A DNA stretch of 6,627 nucleotides from an uncultured Lachnospiraceae bacterium (GCA_910579085.1 CAJTRU010000109.1:2319-8945); one strand, 5' to 3'. Shown: positions 1-5,938, counted from the first letter of the stretch. Notes: generated from the sequence alone by a model not told the origin. Numbers and translations are program-made.

Positions 1-97
1 ACATAAAGACAGATAGCAGGAAAGCTTTTTTGAAACATAATATTTATAAATACATATATTACAAGAAAAAGGCTTGTAACTCTCGGAGGTCTAACGT

Positions 98-568
98 TTG
101 TTAGACATAAAGGCAGTAAAGAAGGTGGCTGTTTTGGAAGTTAGTATTTATATACACATAAGTAATAAAGATAAAACCAGTAATATGGTAAAGGCTGATG
201 CACTCCTGGAATTTATAGACAACAAGGGTAAGCCACATACCAGGATGGCAGAAACCACGGAGGAAGGCGGCACAAAAAACAGCATAGCCTTAAAGGCATC
301 AGTGCAGGCTTTAAAAATGCTGGTTAAACCATGCACAGTAACCATATATACAGACAATACATATATAAAATCATGCGTGGTAAATGGCTGGATGCAGAAA
401 TGGCAGCAGGACAGCTGGGTAAAGCCAGATGGAAGTGTGCCAGCAAATATAAACCTGTGGAAGGATTTTTACATTTCTTCACAGATACATGAAATAAAAT
501 TTATGCCATATAAAAAGCGGCAGGAATTTAAAATTAAAAACAAGGAGGGACAGGATGGCAGGGACTAA
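98..568 (+). CDS. RNase H-fold protein, catalytically degenerate (phage)
   Basis: A 156-residue protein resembling ribonuclease HI. The best match is the stretch around residues 80-125: a VTIYTDNTYI strand with Asp86, then W98, W102 and W107, and an N-x-LW motif (119-121), as in the D70 and 'W...W...W...NxDLW' region of RNase HI. The first catalytic Asp is not visible in the N-terminal strand (residues 10-21). At the position of the N-x-x-x-E-L glutamate the sequence reads NSIALKA (61-67), with Ala64 in place of Glu. No clear fourth Asp is seen near the C-terminus. I infer it keeps the fold but probably not normal RNA:DNA hydrolysis. The TTG start is chosen because GGAGGT (85-90) sits 7 nt upstream and no ATG is suitably placed. 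It overlaps the next gene by 14 nt, so the two are translationally linked. Family call fairly sure; activity unknown. Confidence 0.72.
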   Translation: MLDIKAVKKVAVLEVSIYIHISNKDKTSNMVKADALLEFIDNKGKPHTRMAETTEEGGTKNSIALKASVQALKMLVKPCTVTIYTDNTYIKSCVVNGWMQKWQQDSWVKPDGSVPANINLWKDFYISSQIHEIKFMPYKKRQEFKIKNKEGQDGRD

Positions 569-851
569 AAGTATTATAACAGATTACAAAGACATATGCT
601 TCTTTTGCGGGAAACCAGCAGAGTGTGAACACCATCTTCTGTTTGGCAACGGCACAAGGAAACTTGCGGAAGAGGACGGGTTAAAAGTGCCAGCATGTAA
701 CCAGTGCCATACACTTGGAACAGTGACAGGGCGCATCCATGATAATGTAATGGCGGAGAAGCTGTCAAAAATGTTGGGACAGGCGGTATTTGAGTTAGAA
801 GTTGGTGACAGGCAGGACTTTATGGCGCGTTATGGCAAATCTTACTTATAG
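555..851 (+). CDS. HNH-type zinc-binding phage protein
   Basis: A 98-residue protein with a compact zinc/HNH-like core: C15-x2-C18, then E25-H26-H27 followed by LLFG, then C48-x2-C51-H52, and a later H62. The C-x2-C ... HH ... C-x2-C-H layout is seen in small HNH nuclease-fold proteins that lie among phage recombination or replication genes. The histidine pair would supply the catalytic/metal site and the four cysteines a structural zinc. Nuclease activity on DNA is inference from the motif only; it could instead be a structural zinc finger. The start is ATG, with AAGGAGG at 542-548. It overlaps the upstream RNase H-like gene by 14 nt and is followed after 11 nt by the next gene, so it belongs to the same transcript. 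Confidence 0.68.
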   Translation: MAGTKSIITDYKDICFFCGKPAECEHHLLFGNGTRKLAEEDGLKVPACNQCHTLGTVTGRIHDNVMAEKLSKMLGQAVFELEVGDRQDFMARYGKSYL

Positions 852-862
852 GGGGAAATAAA

Positions 863-1129
863 TTGGGATGCCGTATTTGTGGGAGACATATGCTTAAAAT
901 TGCCAGCATATGTCCAGAGTGTTTAAAAACATCTGGAAATTGTACAAATGACATAGAAAAATTGCAACATATAGACAATATTATAAGCATTACATCTGGC
1001 AGCAGGAATATTAAGAAATGCATCAGGAGTATAATGGAACTGCCAGCATATCTGGAAGGTGGTGGGAAGGATGCTAAAGAAAAGGACTGGAAATTACCAG
1101 CCCAGGAAAGAAAATATAATAACATATAA
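863..1129 (+). CDS. Small zinc-ribbon-like phage protein of unknown function
   Basis: An 88-residue protein not recognised as a named family. Its N-terminus has two C-x2-C knuckles, C3-x2-C6 and C18-x2-C21, with another Cys at 27, so a zinc ribbon of about 25 residues is likely. The remainder is polar and helical with a lysine-rich tail. The TTG start is supported by GGGGG at 851-855, 7 nt upstream. The nearby ATG at 868 is in another frame. The end overlaps the next gene by about 59 nt, which is long, so one of the two starts may be wrong or the pair may be co-translated. A DNA- or RNA-binding or protein-docking role would fit zinc ribbons in general, but nothing here identifies a partner. 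Confidence 0.55.
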   Translation: MGCRICGRHMLKIASICPECLKTSGNCTNDIEKLQHIDNIISITSGSRNIKKCIRSIMELPAYLEGGGKDAKEKDWKLPAQERKYNNI

Positions 1130-1370
1130 CAGATATAAACCAAACAGGAAGGCCAGACGGCTGGGGATAAAACCAGAAAAAACACCAGAACAGGAAAAGG
1201 AAGAAAAGCGCAGGGCTGTACAGGAAATTATAAAAAACAGTGCGCTTATAAGCAGGAAATTAAAACAGATTGTGCCCTGTGGCATGGATTATCCTTCATA
1301 CACAGGATATCTTAAAAAGAAACAGCAGGAAGCAGGGGAAAATATGGGGAAAGACAGAAGGCAGCAGTAA
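1071..1370 (+). CDS. Small basic phage protein of unknown function
   Basis: About 99 residues from the ATG at 1071, or 103 from a GTG at 1059. I prefer the ATG because GGTGG (1058-1062) lies 8 nt before it, whereas the GTG has its purine tract too close. The protein is strongly basic and charged: an N-terminal part rich in Lys/Arg/Asn, a central KTPEQEKEEKRR segment likely to be a helix, and a C-terminal part with PCGMDYPSYTGYLKKKQQ. No catalytic motif, signal peptide or membrane span is visible. It overlaps the preceding zinc-ribbon gene by about 59 nt and ends 18 nt before the regulator gene. This is consistent with membership of the same phage transcript, and nucleic-acid binding is plausible from charge alone. 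I do not recognise the family. Confidence 0.5.
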   Translation: MLKKRTGNYQPRKENIITYNRYKPNRKARRLGIKPEKTPEQEKEEKRRAVQEIIKNSALISRKLKQIVPCGMDYPSYTGYLKKKQQEAGENMGKDRRQQ

Positions 1371-1388
1371 AAGGAGGGCTTGTATATT

Positions 1389-1865
1389 ATGGAAAACCGT
1401 AAAGTTGAAGCGGTATTAAAATTTTACAGGGACATTGATTTAGATATCAGGCTGGACTACAAGCTTCTTGCAGAAACTAAAGGGATATATAATACCCTGG
1501 AAGGCGTTGTTTATGACGGGCTGCCACGTGGCAGCAGCCTTTCTGACCAGACAGCTGGCTTTGCTGTTGTAATAGCAGGTACAGAAACATCTGCACGTAT
1601 AAAAACACTTGAAAGGGAGATTAACGAACTTGAAATTTTAAAAACAGAAATTCTAACAGAAATATTATCCCTTCCACCTGTACATAAAAATGTTATTTAT
1701 TATTTCTATATAAAAAACCGTAAATGGGAATGGATATCGGAACATATTAATTACAGTGTGCGTCAGAGCCAGAATATAAGACGTGCAGCTTTAGAAAATC
1801 TGGGCAGGAAAATTGAAAAAAACAAAATTATATCAGAAAGCTGGATTATAAAAAAAATCACTTAA
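1389..1865 (+). CDS. ArpU/RinA-type sigma-region-4-like phage late regulator
   Basis: A protein of about 158 residues resembling Gram-positive phage late-gene activators. Around residues 44-53 is DGLPRGSSLSD, the 'G-x-P-x-G-S-x-x-SD' motif common in such proteins. Residues 68-92 form a probable coiled coil (repeating L/I with E/K). Residues 97-140, from PVHKNVIYYFYI through WEWISEHINYSVRQSQNIRRAALENL, read as a sigma-70 region-4 helix-turn-helix. The known role of this class is to bind near the late promoter and switch on packaging and morphogenesis genes. Its position immediately before a promoter-bearing gap and the terminase genes fits. The ATG at 1389 is chosen because AAGGAGGG (1371-1378) is well spaced from it. 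The in-frame TTG at 1380 lies only 1 nt after that site. Which of the ArpU, RinA or related families it belongs to cannot be settled here. Confidence 0.72.
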   Translation: MENRKVEAVLKFYRDIDLDIRLDYKLLAETKGIYNTLEGVVYDGLPRGSSLSDQTAGFAVVIAGTETSARIKTLEREINELEILKTEILTEILSLPPVHKNVIYYFYIKNRKWEWISEHINYSVRQSQNIRRAALENLGRKIEKNKIISESWIIKKIT

Positions 1866-1892
1866 AGACTGCGTACTGTTGCGCATTTTCTG

Positions 1893-1901
1893 TGGTATAT
1901 T
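1893..1901 (+). promoter_or_regulatory. Candidate phage late promoter (extended -10)
   Basis: TGGTATATT forms an extended -10 element (TG-n-TATATT), 28 nt after the regulator's stop codon. No TTGACA-like -35 lies 16-18 nt upstream; the sequence there is GTACTG. A GC-rich TTGCGC tract at 1879-1884 sits closer. A good extended -10 with a poor -35 suits a promoter needing an activator, and the sigma-like protein encoded just upstream is the obvious candidate. It would drive the terminase genes from 2051 on. This is inferred from sequence and position only. Confidence 0.4.
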
Positions 1902-1923
1902 GTAATTGCAGTGGATGTGCATG

Positions 1924-1955
1924 GCAGCAGGAAAACAAAATATCCTGCTGCTTTT
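1924..1955 (+). terminator. Hairpin with short T run, possible terminator or attenuator
   Basis: A perfect 9-bp stem, GCAGCAGGA (1924-1932) with TCCTGCTGC (1943-1951), and a 10-nt A-rich loop, is followed by TTTT. It could end the early transcript from the regulator gene. Because it lies downstream of the candidate late promoter at 1893-1901, late transcripts would have to pass it. The T run is short, so termination may be partial. Confidence 0.5.
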
Positions 1956-1966
1956 GGATATTGTGA

Positions 1967-1982
1967 AAAATATTAATATTTT
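1967..1982. promoter_or_regulatory. 16-bp AT palindrome, possible operator
   Basis: AAAATATTAATATTTT is a perfect palindrome centred between 1974 and 1975, in the gap between regulator and terminase genes. It might be a binding site for a dimeric regulator, but AT-rich DNA yields such palindromes by chance, so support is weak. Confidence 0.22.
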
Positions 1983-2050
1983 AAAAAATGCATATGTCCA
2001 GAAGACGAAAATTTCTAAAAATACAAAAATAAACAAAGGAGGTGTAAATT

Positions 2051-2833
2051 TTGGCAAGAAAAAGAGATAAAAACAGGGATAAAGCTAAGGAATTTTTTTT
2101 GGAAAGCAATGGCCTGGCTGGAAATGGTGAAATTGCGGAAAAACTTGGCGTAGATTCTGCAAAAATAAGAAAGTGGAAATGCATAGACAAGTGGAAAGAA
2201 ACACTGGAAAAAATGCCTAAAAAAAGGGGTGCGCAGAAAGGTAATAAAAATGCAGCTGGACATGGCGCACCTTTTGGAAATAAAAATGCAGAAACACATG
2301 GTGCATACAGCAGCATATACCTTAAAAACCTTTCTGCGGAGGACAGGGCATTTATAGAATCGCTTACGCTGGATGTAACAGAAAACATGCTGGTGGAGCT
2401 GCGCGTACTTAAAGCCAAGGAAAGGGATTTGCAGAGACGTATTAACAGTTATACATCAGAGGGTGCAAAGGGGCTGTATACAGATAAGGTGGTGGAAATG
2501 CGTACCCCTGGTGGCGTAATGGGTGGCAGGGATGTCACATATCCAGGGGGCAGTACATGTACATCCCTTAGTATGGCCATGGAAACAACAGTAAAATCAT
2601 CAGCGTTTGAAAGGGTACAGATACTGGAAGCAGAGTGGAACAAGGTGCATGGCAGGATAATAAAGCTGTTGGACAGTATCAAGTCATACGAAACAGAGCA
2701 GCACAGGATACAGATAGAAGAGAAGAGGTATACACTGATGGAACAGAAGGCAAGCGGGGTGTATGACATAGACCCTGTGGATGCCTGTCTGGACTGTGGG
2801 GAAGTGGAAGGCAGGGACGGAGGGGATGGATGA
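2051..2833 (+). CDS. Phage terminase small subunit, PBSX/YqaS-type
   Basis: A 260-residue protein resembling the PBSX/YqaS small terminase group, which recognises phage DNA and delivers it to the large subunit. An N-terminal helix-turn-helix spans about 25-46 (EIAEKLGVDSAKIRKWK). It is followed by the group's diagnostic basic linker, where GNKNA occurs twice (64-68 and 76-80) within 'KRGAQKGNKNAAGHGAP...' and 'NKNAETHGAYSS'. Residues 98-135 and 185-235 are long charged helices suited to oligomer formation. C246 and C249 form a lone C-x2-C near the end. The TTG start is well supported by AAAGGAGGTG (2035-2044), 6 nt upstream. It is unusual that a second, Nu1-like small subunit follows. This protein may instead be an accessory DNA-binding factor, but the linker motif argues for terminase ancestry. 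Confidence 0.78.
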   Translation: MARKRDKNRDKAKEFFLESNGLAGNGEIAEKLGVDSAKIRKWKCIDKWKETLEKMPKKRGAQKGNKNAAGHGAPFGNKNAETHGAYSSIYLKNLSAEDRAFIESLTLDVTENMLVELRVLKAKERDLQRRINSYTSEGAKGLYTDKVVEMRTPGGVMGGRDVTYPGGSTCTSLSMAMETTVKSSAFERVQILEAEWNKVHGRIIKLLDSIKSYETEQHRIQIEEKRYTLMEQKASGVYDIDPVDACLDCGEVEGRDGGDG

Positions 2834-2971
2834 AAGACATATGGCTGCCATTCCAAGGTACTGTAGGGCTTTATTTCTGCCTGCGCGTACAGGGACCCCA
2901 GGGGTGGTTTAGTTATGTAATGAAAAATCACAGTTCCAGAAAACCACAAATTTTTTACAGGGGGTGTTTTT

Positions 2972-3457
2972 TTGAAACTTTATGACAAAAATGCACTTGC
3001 AAGGTTTCTTGGTATGACGCCTAAAAATATAGACAGGCTTGTCCAGAAGGGGATTTTAAAACCAAAGCTGGGAAACCTGTTCGTGCCTGGGGAGGCTGTC
3101 CGTTCATATATAGTGTATTTGCGTGGGAAAAGCCCAGAGGCAGCAGATTTTAATGAGGAAAGGGCAAAGCTTACCAGGGCAAAGAGGCAGAAAGCGGAAT
3201 TGGAACTGTCAGTTGCAGAGGGAGGGCTTCACAGTTCGGAGGACATAGAAAAGGTCATGTCCACAATGTTAATAAACTTTAAAAGCCGCCTCAGTGCACT
3301 CCCGGCAGAAGAAGCAGACAGGCTGGCAGTAATGACAGACAAGGTTAAAATATTTAAACACCTTAATGCCAGGGTAAAAGAAATTTTAACTGAACTGTCC
3401 AATTTTGAAGAAACTTTTCAAGAGGTAATAAAAGAAGATGGAAAGGAAGACAGTTGA
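2972..3457 (+). CDS. Nu1-like phage DNA packaging protein (second small terminase)
   Basis: A 161-residue protein resembling lambda Nu1, the small terminase subunit that binds the cos region and recruits the large subunit. Residues 3-50 form a winged-helix/MerR-like DNA-binding domain: DKNALARFLGMTPKNIDRLVQKGI, then a wing around GNLFVPGEAVRSYI. Residues 60-82 are a charged helix (EERAKLTRAKRQKAELEL) matching the 'R..R..Q..ALEL' dimer/coiled-coil helix after the Nu1 wing. The C-terminal half is helical and probably contacts the large subunit. The TTG start is supported by AGGGGGTG at 2959-2966. The end overlaps the large terminase gene by 20 nt, indicating translational coupling and a working partnership. 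The pairing with a gpA-type large subunit is the normal lambda-like arrangement, so this is the likelier genuine small subunit. Confidence 0.8.
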   Translation: MKLYDKNALARFLGMTPKNIDRLVQKGILKPKLGNLFVPGEAVRSYIVYLRGKSPEAADFNEERAKLTRAKRQKAELELSVAEGGLHSSEDIEKVMSTMLINFKSRLSALPAEEADRLAVMTDKVKIFKHLNARVKEILTELSNFEETFQEVIKEDGKEDS

Positions 3458-5279
3458 ACTTTTTAAAAGGATATTCAGGGTGCTTGAACCGCCACCAGAC
3501 CTTACATTGTCACAATGGGCAGACAGATACCGCCGCCTGCCAAGCGAATCAGGCAGCAGGGGCGGGCACTGGGACACGTCAAAAGCACCCTGGCAGCGTG
3601 AAATAATGGATGCCATAACAGATATATCCGTTGAAAAAGTAGTAGTGATGTCTGCTGCCCAGATGGGAAAGACAGACGCCTTCCTGGTCAACACAGCTGG
3701 CTATTATATGCACTATGACCCGTGCACAATGTTATGTATGCAGCCTACACTGTCAATGGCAGAAACTTTCAGTAAAGACCGTATTATGCCAACAGTAAGG
3801 GAAACACCTGTATTAAGGGATAAAATAAATGACAAAAGCAGGACAAGCGGGAATACAATATTCAAGAAGACATTTCCAGGCGGACGCCTGACAATGACGG
3901 GCGCAAACTCACCAACAGAATTAAGAAGCCGTCCCGTGCGTGTGCTTCTTGCGGATGAAATAGATGCCTACCCTGCAACAGCAGGGACAGAAGGCGACCC
4001 CCTTGTGCTGGCTGGCAAACGCCTTACAACATACTGGAACCGTAAGGAAGTATATACAAGCACGCCCACAATTAAAAGGGTTTCACGCATTGAAATGGCA
4101 TATAACCATTCAACAATGGAAGAGTGGAATGTGCCCTGCCCTGCATGTGGGAAATTGCAGCCGCTTGTGTGGGAAAATGTCGCATATGAACTTGACAGTG
4201 AAGGGGAAGTTATTAAGAGTTCCTATATATGTGCGGAATGTGGCACTGTAAGCCCAGAGGCAGTGTGGAAAGAATATTTTGGTAAAGGGAAATACATAGC
4301 AGGGCATCCGAAAAGAAAGACCAGGGGTTTCCACTTTAATTCCCTGGCATCAACTTTTTTTGGCTGGGAAAAGATTATAAAGGGCTATATCGAAGCAGAC
4401 GAGGCAGAGAAAAAAGGTAATTCCCATCTTATGAAAGGCTGGGTAAATACAGAAATGGGGCTTCCGTATGAGGGCGAGTGCAAAAGTATTGACAGGGATG
4501 CGCTGTATAAACGCCGTGAGAAATATAACTGTGAAGTCCCACAGGAAGTAATAGCACTTACAGCAGGGGTTGATACACAGGATGACAGGTTCGAGGTTGA
4601 AGTTGTAGGATGGGGTGTGGGTTTTGAATCTTATGGGATTGTATTTAAAAGGATTTATGGGGATTTAAAGCAGGATGAAGTCTGGCAACGCCTGGATGAA
4701 TTTCTTGCACAAGGTTTTAAAAAAGCAGACGGCACAGAATTAAAGATTTACCGCTCCTGTATGGATTCAGGCGGGCATTTCCCTAATAAAGTATATAAGT
4801 TCTGCCGCCAGAGGATGGCAAGAGGGATATTTGCCATAAAAGGGAAAGGCGGTGAACGTCCTTTTGTACCTAACCCAAGCAAAAACAACAGGGAAAGGGC
4901 ATATTTATTCATACTTGGCGTAGATACAGGGAAGTCCCTCCTTATGCAGAGGCTTGACATTGAAAAGGAAGGACCAGGCTACTGCCATTTCCCAAAAGAC
5001 GAAACGGGTTACATAAGAGGTTATGATAAAGATTATTTCAAAGGGCTGGCAGCAGAAAAACAGGTACTTAAATATAATAAAAGCGGATATCCTTATTATG
5101 CCTGGGAAATGACAGGGGAAACAAAGCGCAATGAACCTCTTGACTGCCGCAATTATGCGCAGGCGGCAATAGAAATATCAGGGCTTTCACTTAAAGAACC
5201 ACCAAAGACAGAAGAAACAGTAAAACAGCAACCTGCAAAGAAACGGAAACGCAGGGTGAGAAGCGGAGGTATAACATAA
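3438..5279 (+). CDS. Phage terminase large subunit, lambda gpA family
   Basis: A full-length 613-residue packaging motor and nuclease of the gpA family. It pumps DNA into the prohead using ATP and cuts concatemers. Visible motifs in order are: a Walker A-like SAAQMGKTD at 72-80; Walker B VLLADEID at 169-176; the coupling-like TSTP at 208-210 region; two CxxC pairs (C234/C237 and C265/C268), probably a zinc knuckle between ATPase and nuclease; and the nuclease acids D379 (in GVDTQDD), D443 (in CMDSGG) and D569 (in EPLDCRNYA). The C-terminus is a basic tail (KKRKRR) likely for prohead or DNA contact. All key residues are present and the frame is intact, so it could be active. The ATG overlaps the Nu1-like gene by 20 nt, and its stop overlaps the next start (TAATG). 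The lambda order Nu1-A-W is conserved. Confidence 0.93.
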   Translation: MERKTVELFKRIFRVLEPPPDLTLSQWADRYRRLPSESGSRGGHWDTSKAPWQREIMDAITDISVEKVVVMSAAQMGKTDAFLVNTAGYYMHYDPCTMLCMQPTLSMAETFSKDRIMPTVRETPVLRDKINDKSRTSGNTIFKKTFPGGRLTMTGANSPTELRSRPVRVLLADEIDAYPATAGTEGDPLVLAGKRLTTYWNRKEVYTSTPTIKRVSRIEMAYNHSTMEEWNVPCPACGKLQPLVWENVAYELDSEGEVIKSSYICAECGTVSPEAVWKEYFGKGKYIAGHPKRKTRGFHFNSLASTFFGWEKIIKGYIEADEAEKKGNSHLMKGWVNTEMGLPYEGECKSIDRDALYKRREKYNCEVPQEVIALTAGVDTQDDRFEVEVVGWGVGFESYGIVFKRIYGDLKQDEVWQRLDEFLAQGFKKADGTELKIYRSCMDSGGHFPNKVYKFCRQRMARGIFAIKGKGGERPFVPNPSKNNRERAYLFILGVDTGKSLLMQRLDIEKEGPGYCHFPKDETGYIRGYDKDYFKGLAAEKQVLKYNKSGYPYYAWEMTGETKRNEPLDCRNYAQAAIEISGLSLKEPPKTEETVKQQPAKKRKRRVRSGGIT

Positions 5280-5515
5280 TGGCAGGGATTACACTGGAAA
5301 CAGCAAAAAGGCATCTGGAAATGTGGCTTGAAACAGAAGAGGAAATAGCGGTAAACCAGTCCTATACAATCAAGGATAAATCGTTCACAAGGGCAGACTT
5401 AGGACAGGTAAGGAAAGAAATAGATTACTGGTCTGCCAAAGTGGCAGCACTTGAAAACCTTAAAACCAGAAAAGGCAGGAACAGGCCATACAGGATAGTG
5501 CCAAGGGACTTGTAA
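5279..5515 (+). CDS. gpW/DUF6148-like head-tail joining protein
   Basis: A 78-residue protein beginning MAGITLETAKRHLEMWLETE, then QSYTIKDKSFTRADLGQVRKEIDYW and a C-terminal basic tail. This helix - beta hairpin - helix layout, with the 'sYTI..r..tRADL..i...I.yW' pattern, matches DUF6148 and the related lambda gpW group. Lambda gpW fills the head-tail connector after packaging; the same role is inferred from fold and position. The start overlaps the terminase stop by 1 nt (TAATG), with GGAGGT at 5265-5270. In lambda-like phages the portal gene follows; here only a small independent locus and a CRISPR array follow. This is the last recognisable phage gene and marks the end of the remnant. Confidence 0.78.
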   Translation: MAGITLETAKRHLEMWLETEEEIAVNQSYTIKDKSFTRADLGQVRKEIDYWSAKVAALENLKTRKGRNRPYRIVPRDL

Positions 5516-5527
5516 GGGCAGAATTTG

Positions 5528-5556
5528 TTGAAAACTGGCAGGATATGTGGTAAAAT
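5528..5556 (+). promoter_or_regulatory. Extended -10 promoter of the small-peptide gene
   Basis: TTGAAA (5528-5533), a 17-nt spacer and TAAAAT (5551-5556), with TGG directly before the -10 box, make a good sigma-A promoter. Transcription would start near 5563 and give a 40-nt leader for the peptide gene at 5604. It lies just after the last phage gene, so the small gene need not depend on phage transcription. Confidence 0.6.
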
Positions 5557-5567
5557 CCAGATGTTAC

Positions 5568-5597
5568 CATCCCCTATAAAGGTACAGAAAGGGGGTG
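5568..5597 (+). promoter_or_regulatory. Hairpin covering the Shine-Dalgarno of the small-peptide gene
   Basis: CATCCCCT (5568-5575) can pair with AGGGGGTG (5590-5597) through 8 bp, one a G-U wobble, leaving a 14-nt loop. The right arm contains the only ribosome binding site (GGGGG, 5591-5595) for the ATG at 5604, so the stem would mask it. TACC (5565-5568) could instead pair with GGTA (5581-5584), giving an alternative fold. Such masking is common in tightly controlled small membrane peptide genes. Confidence 0.45.
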
Positions 5598-5603
5598 TTT
5601 GTC

Positions 5604-5690
5604 ATGGAATGGTTTTTGACATTCCTGGTTTCCGTTATGGCAGGTATTGTATGTAACATTATCTGCAAATGGCTGGACGGTAAACATTAG
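5604..5690 (+). CDS. 28-residue single-span membrane peptide (holin-like/type I toxin-like)
   Basis: A 28-residue peptide beginning MEWFLTFLVSVMAG and ending CKWLDGKH. Residues 3-21 are almost wholly hydrophobic and would form one membrane helix; C17 and C21 lie on one face near its end, and a charged tail follows. Very similar short 'LTFLVSV.AG...ICKWLD' peptides are familiar in Clostridia, usually left as hypothetical or holin-like toxin. Membrane location is well supported; toxicity is inference from size and context. The ATG has GGGGG 8 nt upstream. Its own promoter (5528-5556), a leader hairpin over the binding site, a GCTGG/CCAGC hairpin spanning the stop codon and beyond (5690-5702) and a strong terminator make it an isolated, tightly controlled unit. 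It might be a type I toxin or simply a small membrane regulator. Confidence 0.6.
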   Translation: MEWFLTFLVSVMAGIVCNIICKWLDGKH

Positions 5691-5743
5691 CTGGTAGCCA
5701 GCCTGTGGGTTTAAGCCTTCCCATAGTACATAATATAGGAATA

Positions 5744-5776
5744 GAAAAGCTCCTGGACGCAACCCAGGAGCTTTTC
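5744..5776. terminator. Strong bidirectional intrinsic terminator
   Basis: A perfect 13-bp stem, GAAAAGCTCCTGG (5744-5756) with CCAGGAGCTTTTC (5764-5776), has a 7-nt loop. The A tract at one foot and T tract at the other let it work both ways, though the T run extends little beyond the stem. It would end the small-peptide transcript on the + strand and stop the CRISPR transcript running leftward on the - strand. Confidence 0.8.
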
Positions 5777-5901
5777 GTTTGCTGTTTGTCATGAAATTTT
5801 TTAACATTCCTAGCTGGATATAAATATATCATAGATACCAGGTAAAATCAAGTACATGTAAATAAATATCATTTTGCGTGTATCAAAAACATTACAGTTT
5901 C
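5777..5901. other. AT-rich gap beyond the CRISPR trailer
   Basis: No open frame with a ribosome binding site, no further repeat copy at the expected 75-nt step to the left (around 5827), and no convincing promoter are visible. It appears to be spacer DNA between the terminator and the decayed end of the array. Confidence 0.5.
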
Positions 5902-5938
5902 TTTTCAATGCCTTTTAACGAGCTTGAATTATTTCTAT
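5902..5938 (-). repeat. Decayed terminal CRISPR repeat (trailer end)
   Basis: This copy is in perfect 75-nt register with the next repeat but differs from the consensus at about 8 of 37 positions. Two changes fall in the stem (C to T at repeat position 12, G to A at position 20). The first leaves only a G-U pair and the second breaks a C-G pair, so the hairpin is damaged. On the - strand its end reads ATTGAAAA. Loss of the terminal repeat is typical of the leader-distal end, and the 38-nt spacer at 5939-5976 may not be released properly. Confidence 0.8.

Noticed and set aside
30..60. TTGAAA (30-35) and TATATT (55-60) as a promoter for the first gene
   Set aside because: The 19-nt spacing is too long and the region is AT-rich enough to give such matches by chance; the operon may begin further left.
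820..1185. 121-residue hydrophobic open frame on the - strand
   Set aside because: It lies opposite two + strand genes with ribosome binding sites and has no start signal of its own; composition is that of an antisense shadow.
1981..2418. Long hydrophobic open frames on the - strand opposite the first small terminase and its upstream gap
   Set aside because: Phe/Leu/Ser-rich translation is what the complement of an AT-rich, Lys-rich coding strand gives; no ribosome binding site or family resemblance.
2449..2949. 166-residue open frame on the - strand opposite the first small terminase gene
   Set aside because: Shadow of a well-supported + strand gene, low-complexity Ser/Pro/Leu composition, no recognisable domain or start signal.
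5464..5556. Out-of-frame open stretch ending AEFVENWQDMW at the end of the gpW-like gene, possibly the tail of a lost phage gene
   Set aside because: About 30 codons only, no start with a ribosome binding site, mostly a shadow of the gpW-like gene, and it overlaps the small-peptide promoter. Chance cannot be excluded.
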